Below, in pieces: positions 28,967 to 34,267 of a stretch of 34,267 nt of DNA. A program made the translations under genes and the position numbers. The notes below the pieces were generated by a model that was given only the letters and a program-made list of their open reading frames with translations, had not been told where the DNA came from and ran no database searches. How positions within the stretch are numbered: the stretch's first letter is position 1; each line of letters starts with the position of its first letter. Origin of the DNA: JBCCQH01 sp039024435. Lineage in GTDB: Bacteria > Bacteroidota > Bacteroidia > J057 > JADKCL01. The DNA is taken from NCBI GenBank assembly GCA_039024435.1, contig JBCCQH010000086.1, positions 1-34,267 of the forward strand, given 5' to 3'.

Positions 28967-30152
28967 GTGGAGCAAAATCGACGGTCAGCCGCCCGGCGTA
29001 GACATTGTTCACTGAAAGCGCCAAATTTAAATATCCCATCGTCGTTCCCGTCCGCGGATCGTGCTGAAGATCTGACCACCAGACTTTGATTTGGTTTTGT
29101 GGATTGCTACCACTGAAGCTGACCTGAATCGGAATCTGCCTCTCGACCAGTGTGAATTCGTGGTTCCCGGTAGCGGAAAATGCATCCGCCGGAACGGCCA
29201 ACGCGGCTTCCGGGAGGGGGGCCAGGGAATCAAACGCCAAGTGCTCCAGCTCGATCCGGACCGCCGGTGCGTCCTTGGGAATCGCCACCGGAATCGCCAA
29301 AGTTCCCGTCCGGGGTCCGGGGGACCAATCTTCAAAGCGGCGGCTGCCATCGCGGAGCACCCCGATCATCCAGCTTTTGGCCCGGGGACCACCGGGACGA
29401 TCCGCACTCAGATCCAGCCACCACAGCCACTCAAAGGGATGAATTTCCGGCCGGCAATTGTGGTTGCAATCCATGCACCACGTTCCGTACAGCCCGAAGG
29501 AAGCGTTCTTCGTGCCGGTAATCGGCCATTGTTCCAGATCGTGGGGACCGCTGGCCATCGGGAGAAAAACTTCCGCCAGGCGATCGCGAAGTGGCGCGTA
29601 AGGCGTGCCTTCACACTCAATGGTGAGATAGCCCCGATCCTGATAGGCGAGTTCCGCCGGGCACTCGTAATCCGGCCGGTCAAATCGGAAATGTTTTTCG
29701 CTGCGCGGGCGCCGCAAAGCGACCTGAAACCCATTCCAAGCCATGTCCACGTAGCGTGGGAGATGGGGCATGAGAAAGATATTCAGGTCGTACTCATCGG
29801 CAAATCCCTCGTAGATCTTGAAGGGACGGCTGATGGTCCCCACGTATTTGCGCTTGGTGCTGTCCAAAATCTGCCAGTAACGACCCCAGAACCGCTGTGC
29901 CATCCACCCGAGCGGCCCGACGTGGCGCTGCCGGCGCCGGGTGACCCGATCATCCAGCATCCAGGGCACGACCAGGTCGAGGACCGATTCCGTGGTGCGG
30001 GGCTGGCCTCGCAGGACCGAATCGGGCAGCAATAGCCGTTCGGTGGCTTCGGGCAGGGGTGCTTGCTTCACCGGCAGTAAAGTCTGGGCAGGGAGCCAAA
30101 GGCCGAGCAAGCTGCTCAGACCCACCAATAGAGTCGTAGCTTTTGTTATCAC
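28959..30152 (-). CDS. Secreted protein of unknown family with a Cys/His/Glu motif
   Basis: From GTG 30152 the product is 397 residues with a signal peptide (TTLLVGLSSLLGLWLPAQ). The middle of the protein contains GTWCMDCNHNCRPEIHPFEW (about residues 224-243), holding three Cys, two His and a Glu close together, likely a metal site or active site. I recall similar 'D..H....EIHP' strings in uncharacterised secreted proteins, but I cannot name a family and propose no enzyme activity. An in-frame TTG at 30170 is also possible, but a TACCTTTG promoter motif (30160-30167) lies inside that stretch and points to GTG 30152, seven bases later. It is convergent with the response regulator. An upstream terminator separates it from the Omp28-like gene. 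Confidence 0.65.
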   Translation of the reverse strand: MITKATTLLVGLSSLLGLWLPAQTLLPVKQAPLPEATERLLLPDSVLRGQPRTTESVLDLVVPWMLDDRVTRRRQRHVGPLGWMAQRFWGRYWQILDSTKRKYVGTISRPFKIYEGFADEYDLNIFLMPHLPRYVDMAWNGFQVALRRPRSEKHFRFDRPDYECPAELAYQDRGYLTIECEGTPYAPLRDRLAEVFLPMASGPHDLEQWPITGTKNASFGLYGTWCMDCNHNCRPEIHPFEWLWWLDLSADRPGGPRAKSWMIGVLRDGSRRFEDWSPGPRTGTLAIPVAIPKDAPAVRIELEHLAFDSLAPLPEAALAVPADAFSATGNHEFTLVERQIPIQVSFSGSNPQNQIKVWWSDLQHDPRTGTTMGYLNLALSVNNVYAGRLTVDFAPLN

Positions 30153-30159
30153 AGTAGCA

Positions 30160-30167
30160 CAAAGGTA
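30160..30167 (-). promoter_or_regulatory. -7 promoter motif of the unknown secreted protein gene
   Basis: The minus strand reads TACCTTTGTG, a textbook Bacteroidota -7 form. It is seven bases ahead of GTG 30152 and five bases after the terminator of the upstream gene. Confidence 0.45.
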
Positions 30168-30171
30168 CAAA

Positions 30172-30202
30172 AGAAAAAGCCGGTCACCTGCTGGTGACCG
30201 GC
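30172..30202 (-). terminator. Intrinsic terminator of the Omp28-like gene
   Basis: GCCGGTCACC (30179-30188) and GGTGACCGGC (30193-30202) form a perfect 10-base stem with loop TGCT. On the minus strand the hairpin is followed by TTTTTCTTTT. It lies 25 bases after the stop codon at 30228. This is a clear rho-independent terminator. Confidence 0.93.
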
Positions 30203-30227
30203 CCTTGAGTGTGTATTGTAGTAAAGA

Positions 30228-31880
30228 TTATTGCTTGTTGAAGCGCTTGATGGTGACACCATCGTCGCCGTGAACCTTCACCATGTACATGCCGGAAGCG
30301 AGGTCCTGTACGTTGATATCGAGGCTTTGGCCATTGATAATGGTGGAGAAGACCTGCTTACCTTGGAGCGTATGGATGGAGACAGCCGTCTCGGCCGAGA
30401 AGTCCACGCCCAGATCGAGGGTAAATAGACCATTGTTCGGGTTCGGGAAGAGGGTCACGCCCTCGGTGAGGCGATCATCCACAGAAACCACGGCAGCTAC
30501 GCCCCAGTCGCGGGTGTCAACCGAGCCAAACTGGCCGCCCTGGGTGACGATGTTGTTGCTGGGATCGAGGATCCGGTAGTAGCCTTGGCCCCAAGCACAG
30601 CAGATGCCGTCGCCGAAGGCGTCATTGATGGTAAAGGTGAAGCAATCGTTGCTCAGGTTGGCGGTTTCCATGATCAGGGCCGCATTGCCATCGGTGTAGG
30701 GTCCGCCGGAAAGGATTACCTGGTTGCTGCCGTCGCGCAGGTCCCAAGTCGTTTCCGAACCGTAGTCGTCGAGCTGGATCTCAACCGTGTAGGTACCATC
30801 GCCGCGCTCGCTGTCAAACATCGCGCTGCTGGTGTTGTTCAGCAGGTCCACGTCGGTGGCGCCGCTGTTGACATCCGTGATGTTGAGGTCAAACATGTTG
30901 TTGAGCGGGTTCGGGGTGAAGTTAATGGTATTCAAGGTGATGTCCTCGCGGTCGCCACTGGCGATGTTGCCCGTCCAGTTGTAAACGGTGGCCATGCCGC
31001 CGTTCACCGAGTAGGTAAATTCCAGATTTGTGATCGGATCGGAGCCCCAATTGCGGACCGATACGTCCGGCGTAAAAGAGGTTGCACAGGTCACGCTCGG
31101 GATACCCATGAGGTTGATGACCGCCGGGTCCACTTGACCGGTCGGCTGGAAAAGCGATTCCACCGCCGTATTGAAGACCTCTTTGGAGGAGGTATTTTGG
31201 AGGAAGGCCACGATTTCCATGTCGGCGGTCGCCCAGGTGGCATCCAGCGTGAGGGTCAGCGTTTGGGTAACGCTTTGGCCCATAGAAATTGTGATCGGGG
31301 TACCGTTCTCATTCGGCACCATGTCGCGGGTCACAAAGTTGACCTCAGAAAGCCCGGCCAACCAGTTGTCCGGAATGTGGGACTCAGTGGCCATAAAGTG
31401 GAGGGCGAGGTTGCCCGCCGTGTACATGCCTGCCTGATTGATGGTGACATCTGCCGTAACCGTGTTACCGGAACGGTTCCAGGTCATGGAAAGGTTAAAT
31501 GGCGTAGCCACTGCGTAGGCTTGGTTGTAGAGCGGCAGATAAGTACTGTAGATCGAACTGGAAGCATTGCCCCCGACGTGGCTGATGGTTCCATCGAAGA
31601 AAGTGGTCGGATAACCGGATACCGCGTAGTAACCATCGCGGGCATCGGTTTCGGTCGTCTCGTAAACGTCCCCGACGTGGTGGTCAATGATGGCAACCTC
31701 TTGGCCGTTGAGCACGAGATCATCCCCTCCAAGCGCCGAACCTGGGCAGAACGTACACCAGGTGCCGCCGAAGATTTCAACCGCGACCTTGTTGCGCGTA
31801 CCTTGCGCATTGGCGGATTGGACGGCAAACATGCCCAGGAAGCCGGCCATCAGACAAAACAGTGTAAACCTCTTCATCAT
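30228..31880 (-). CDS. Omp28-related T9SS-sorted secreted protein with a thioredoxin-like CxxC
   Basis: The 550-residue protein has a signal peptide (MMKRFTLFCLMAGFLGMFAVQSANAQ) and an Omp28-like N-terminal domain beginning NKVAVEIFGGTWCTFCPG (C42, C45, a thioredoxin-fold redox pair), followed by VAIIDHHVGDVYE and YPTTFFDGT. The middle holds beta-sandwich segments (ATPFNLSMTWNRSGNTVTADVTI; CARDB-like region with VRNWGSDPITNLEFTYSVNGG). The last 85 residues form a type A T9SS sorting domain (GVTLFPNPNNGLFTLDLG; VQDLASGMYMVKVHGDDG) ending IKRFNKQ. It is exported to the cell surface or medium. The redox function is only suggested by the CxxC. A TATCTTTA promoter-like octamer is found 85 bases upstream (31966-31973). 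Confidence 0.9.
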   Translation of the reverse strand: MMKRFTLFCLMAGFLGMFAVQSANAQGTRNKVAVEIFGGTWCTFCPGSALGGDDLVLNGQEVAIIDHHVGDVYETTETDARDGYYAVSGYPTTFFDGTISHVGGNASSSIYSTYLPLYNQAYAVATPFNLSMTWNRSGNTVTADVTINQAGMYTAGNLALHFMATESHIPDNWLAGLSEVNFVTRDMVPNENGTPITISMGQSVTQTLTLTLDATWATADMEIVAFLQNTSSKEVFNTAVESLFQPTGQVDPAVINLMGIPSVTCATSFTPDVSVRNWGSDPITNLEFTYSVNGGMATVYNWTGNIASGDREDITLNTINFTPNPLNNMFDLNITDVNSGATDVDLLNNTSSAMFDSERGDGTYTVEIQLDDYGSETTWDLRDGSNQVILSGGPYTDGNAALIMETANLSNDCFTFTINDAFGDGICCAWGQGYYRILDPSNNIVTQGGQFGSVDTRDWGVAAVVSVDDRLTEGVTLFPNPNNGLFTLDLGVDFSAETAVSIHTLQGKQVFSTIINGQSLDINVQDLASGMYMVKVHGDDGVTIKRFNKQ

Positions 31881-32178
31881 ATTCTAATTGTTAATTGAAC
31901 TTTGATTTCCATTAAATAACCCAAGTGCGACCCAATTATCCGGTAGGAGACAACCAAATCACAACTAAAGATAAAGGAATATTTGGTTCCTTCCTAGACC
32001 GGAACCAATGGTCTTGTCAGCCAGATGACAAACGGCTAAATCGATAAAGGGAGTAGTTTGTTTGGTTAATGGCCAAAAGGGGCAAGCTTTCTTATCCCTA
32101 CCCCGGGGGAAGCGAAACAATTTTCAAATACCAAAAAGTTGCAGGATTGCCATTAAACGCACAAAAAGCAAAACCGCG

Positions 32179-32649
32179 TCAACGCACGGCAATGATCTCG
32201 GCATTTAAACGGTAGTGTCCGGAGTCGGAGGTGATCACAAGTGTCGAACGAAGTCCATTTCCTTCTCCGGTAACCAGGCGATAACTTTCCTGTCCGCGCA
32301 TCGCTTGCAGCCCGACCCCAAGTGTCTCAAGGTATTTCCGCACCGAGTCGTAGGCGCCGAGCACGTCGGCTTCATTTCCAAAGCTTTGGTGGAAGGATAC
32401 GTGGACGACGGAGCCGCGCTGTACGGTATAAGTGGCTTGGATATTTTGGTTTTCCAGATTGATCAGCGATCCGTCGCGCTCGACGATGCGCTCGTGGTCA
32501 CCGGATTGCAAAAACATCATCAATTCCACCTCAGATCCACCCACCTGTTCGAGGTAGCCCACCTGAGCGTGGCCCACCTGCCAAAACAAGCCGCTCAGCA
32601 GGAGAAGCAATCCGCAAGTGCGCTGTATGTTTGTTGTCTTCAAGCTCAT
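32179..32649 (-). CDS. Small secreted protein of unknown function
   Basis: From ATG 32649 the product is 156 residues: a signal peptide (TCGLLLLLSGLFWQVGHAQ), then a mixed beta/alpha domain with VGGSEVELMMFLQSGDHERI, VQRGSVVHVSFHQSFGNEADVLGAYDSVRKYLETLGV and a C-terminal strand pair (LRSTLVITSDSGHYRLNAEIIAVR). No Cys or known motif is seen in the mature part. An upstream in-frame ATG (32670) would put seven residues before the signal. It is divergent from the peptidase gene at 33032. No family is recognised; a lone exported protein, perhaps periplasmic. Confidence 0.7.
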   Translation of the reverse strand: MSLKTTNIQRTCGLLLLLSGLFWQVGHAQVGYLEQVGGSEVELMMFLQSGDHERIVERDGSLINLENQNIQATYTVQRGSVVHVSFHQSFGNEADVLGAYDSVRKYLETLGVGLQAMRGQESYRLVTGEGNGLRSTLVITSDSGHYRLNAEIIAVR

Positions 32650-33031
32650 CTCAATCAACAATTTTTGCATCGGAGATCAATACAGGGCAAATATCGTGCA
32701 TTACTGTACGCGAGGCAGAACAATCTTCCGCGAAATCTAACCATCGCGGAGGTGCCTTTCTTTGCCCTCTTATTTGGCATTTCTATCATGGACTCGGGGC
32801 GATAAGTTCTGCACCACGGTGCATTTGAGGTGTTAAACTCTGAAATACAACATTTTAGTAGGGGACAATCCCCTAAGTGTCCCGGACAAATTTCCCCCGC
32901 ATCTATCCCAGACCGCAAGTCGCGTGGGGGAATCTGCTGCTCCCAAATCTTCCCACGATCAACGCCGCTGGAAACCGAAAGATGGGGGCTTTTTCCTATC
33001 TTCGTAGCGGTTTCACTCAAACATTACTCCC
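32650..33031. other. Divergent intergenic region with a short palindrome
   Basis: This 382-base region between two divergent genes holds no convincing gene. It contains the perfect inverted repeat TAGGGGA-CAA-TCCCCTA (32859-32875) and the promoter-like octamer at 32997-33004. The open frames 32655-33020 (minus) and 32830-33888 (plus) do not look coding or conflict with the peptidase frame. Confidence 0.5.
32997..33004 (+). promoter_or_regulatory. -7-like promoter motif of the S9 peptidase gene
   Basis: TATCTTCG lies 27 bases before ATG 33032 and matches the octamer found before popT and the ulosonate operon. No -33 TTG was found at normal spacing. Confidence 0.4.
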
Positions 33032-34267
33032 ATGAAGCGCAAGATTTGCGGGGCCGTTCTCGCCCTCTTATTTACGGTTCCGGTGGCATTTGCCCAATCG
33101 CAGGAAATGACCCTGAAAGATGCGGTGCTGCGGCGCGGTGCCCTTTCGCCGGAAAATATCCGCAACCTCAGTTGGATTCCGGAAACCGAAAAGTTTGGCT
33201 ACGTCAAGCAGATCGCCGGCGAGTGGAGCCTGCTGGCCGGAACCCCGCAAGGCACCGCCCGCGAACAACTGGCCTCGTTGGAAGAACTGAACACCGCGCT
33301 CAAGGCCGCCGGCTTAGAAGAACGGACCAGCTTTCCCCGGATGCGCTTCATTGCCCCGACTGCATTTCGCTTTTCCAGTGCCCGCACCCTGTACCGCTAC
33401 GATTGGGCGGCAAAGCAGGTCGAAAAATTAAATACCTGGGGAGAAGGCGCCGCCAACGTCGACATCAATCCCCAGCACGGAATCGCCTACACCGTGGACA
33501 ACAATCTCTTCATCTCCCTGCCGGAAAATGCCCCCGAGGCGGTCACCCAATCGAAAGATCTCAATGTCCGCCACGGCGAAGCCGCCCACCGCTACGAGTT
33601 CGGAATCAGCAAGGGAACTTTCTGGTCTCCGGATGGCAAGCTCCTGGCCTTTTACCGGGTCGACGAAAACATGGTGACCAACTATCCCATGCTAAACCTG
33701 CGCAAGAAGCCGGCGACGCACGAAATCATCAAGTACCCCTTTGCCGGCGAAAAGAGCCACCACGCTTCGGTGGGGGTGTACGATACCGAACGCAAAACCA
33801 CGATTTACCTGCAGACCGGGGGCGATCCCGAGCACTACCTCACGAACATCACCTGGAGTCCGGACAGCAAGGAAATCTACGTCGCTGAGTTGTCCCGGGG
33901 CCAGGATGCGATGAAACTCAACCGCTATTCGTCCCGCAACGGAGAACTGATCGGCAATGTATTTTCTGAGAACGATCCCAAGTACGTGGAGCCCAAGCAC
34001 GGTCCCCGGTTTCTGCCCGGAAGCTCCGATGAGTTTATCTGGCAGAGCATGCGCAACGGGTACAACCACTTGTACCATTACAAAAATGACGGCACCCTGG
34101 TGCAGCAGTTGACCCAAGGGGAATTCACGGTGACCAGTTTGCTGGGATTTGACGAAAAAGGCAAGACCTGTTTCATTTCAGCCGCTTTCCCCAATCCGAC
34201 CGAGCGCCGCACTTTTGCGGTTGACTTAAAGAAGGCGGAGATGAAGGCGCTGACGCCCCTGGTGGGC
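33032..34267 (+). CDS. S9 family peptidase (DPP IV-type), partial at window end
   Basis: The frame starts at ATG 33032 and stays open to the last base (412 complete codons); the 3' part lies beyond the window. A signal peptide (KRKICGAVLALLFTVPVAFAQ) precedes the beta-propeller (DPPIV_N) domain: LSPENIRNLSWIPETEKFGYV, VEKLNTWGEGAANVDINPQHGIAYTVDNNLFIS, EAAHRYEFGISKGTFWSPDGKLLAFYRVDENMV, YPMLNLRKKPATHEIIKYPFAGE, ITWSPDSKEIYVAELSRGQD and FIWQSMRNGYNHLYHY. The 'GTFWSPDGKLLAFYR.DE..V..Y' and 'YPKAG' -like (YPFAGE) segments are characteristic of dipeptidyl peptidase IV relatives. The catalytic Ser-Asp-His domain would follow in the missing part. The expected location is the periplasm. Confidence 0.93.
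   Translation, partial: MKRKICGAVLALLFTVPVAFAQSQEMTLKDAVLRRGALSPENIRNLSWIPETEKFGYVKQIAGEWSLLAGTPQGTAREQLASLEELNTALKAAGLEERTSFPRMRFIAPTAFRFSSARTLYRYDWAAKQVEKLNTWGEGAANVDINPQHGIAYTVDNNLFISLPENAPEAVTQSKDLNVRHGEAAHRYEFGISKGTFWSPDGKLLAFYRVDENMVTNYPMLNLRKKPATHEIIKYPFAGEKSHHASVGVYDTERKTTIYLQTGGDPEHYLTNITWSPDSKEIYVAELSRGQDAMKLNRYSSRNGELIGNVFSENDPKYVEPKHGPRFLPGSSDEFIWQSMRNGYNHLYHYKNDGTLVQQLTQGEFTVTSLLGFDEKGKTCFISAAFPNPTERRTFAVDLKKAEMKALTPLVG

Noticed and set aside
30585..31898. Plus-strand open frame of 437 codons
   Set aside because: It is antisense to the Omp28-like gene, whose signal peptide, CxxC and sorting domain are clear.
32830..33888. Plus-strand open frame of 352 codons
   Set aside because: It is out of frame with the S9 peptidase that begins at 33032 and has the convincing signal peptide and propeller motifs.

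Overview
The window (34,267 bases) reads as chromosomal DNA from a member of the Bacteroidota, most likely a Saprospiria/Lewinella-type organism. Three secreted proteins end in type IX secretion (T9SS) sorting domains, and one of them also carries SprB repeats. Other lineage markers are a GSCFA protein, an Omp28-type protein, the Bacteroidota order lptC - CNNM-type hemolysin - PpiD, and promoters of the TAnnTTTG type with almost no Shine-Dalgarno sequences. I see no rRNA, tRNA, CRISPR array, phage or transposase gene. Most genes lie on the minus strand.

Region by region. 1-4.7 kb: a secreted barrel-like protein, an SRPBCC protein, an acyltransferase-3, a small Cys-containing protein, a GNAT-like protein and a PNPOx-fold flavin-binding protein. 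4.7-7.8 kb: the ligase-associated DNA-repair pair (Lhr-type helicase, PdeM nuclease), overlapping by 4 bases. 7.9-9.2 kb: two tandem Uma2-family genes, one intact and one that has lost nuclease residues, framed by palindromes. 9.2-12.2 kb: GSCFA protein, PopT/DUF368 undecaprenyl-phosphate translocase and another barrel-like protein, separated by copies of a dispersed palindromic repeat. 12.6-14.2 kb: a GT39-like membrane glycosyltransferase with a further repeat copy upstream. 14.4-18.7 kb: an envelope-biogenesis operon lptC - small membrane protein - CNNM/CorC protein - PpiD-like chaperone, closed by a clear terminator. 19.0-19.9 kb: a YwqK/MORN-type secreted protein.

19.96-22.63 kb is the most unusual part. 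It is a tight three-gene operon encoding a pentulose-phosphate-epimerase-like barrel fused to a KdsD-like CBS pair, a DAHP-synthase-type enzyme, and a KdsC-like phosphatase with an N-terminal XRE-type helix-turn-helix. Together they look like a self-contained 3-deoxy-ulosonate (Kdo-like) route, perhaps to a seven-carbon sugar acid. This is an inference from domain content, not a demonstrated pathway.

22.8-34.3 kb: a SprB-repeat T9SS protein, a subtilisin-family T9SS protease, a NarL-type response regulator with a perfect operator-like palindrome, an unrecognised secreted protein with a Cys/His/Glu motif, an Omp28-like T9SS protein, a small secreted protein, and the first 412 codons of an S9 (DPP IV-type) peptidase that runs off the window. 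A recurring pattern is a -7-like promoter octamer only 1-7 bases before the start codon, which suggests many leaderless transcripts.
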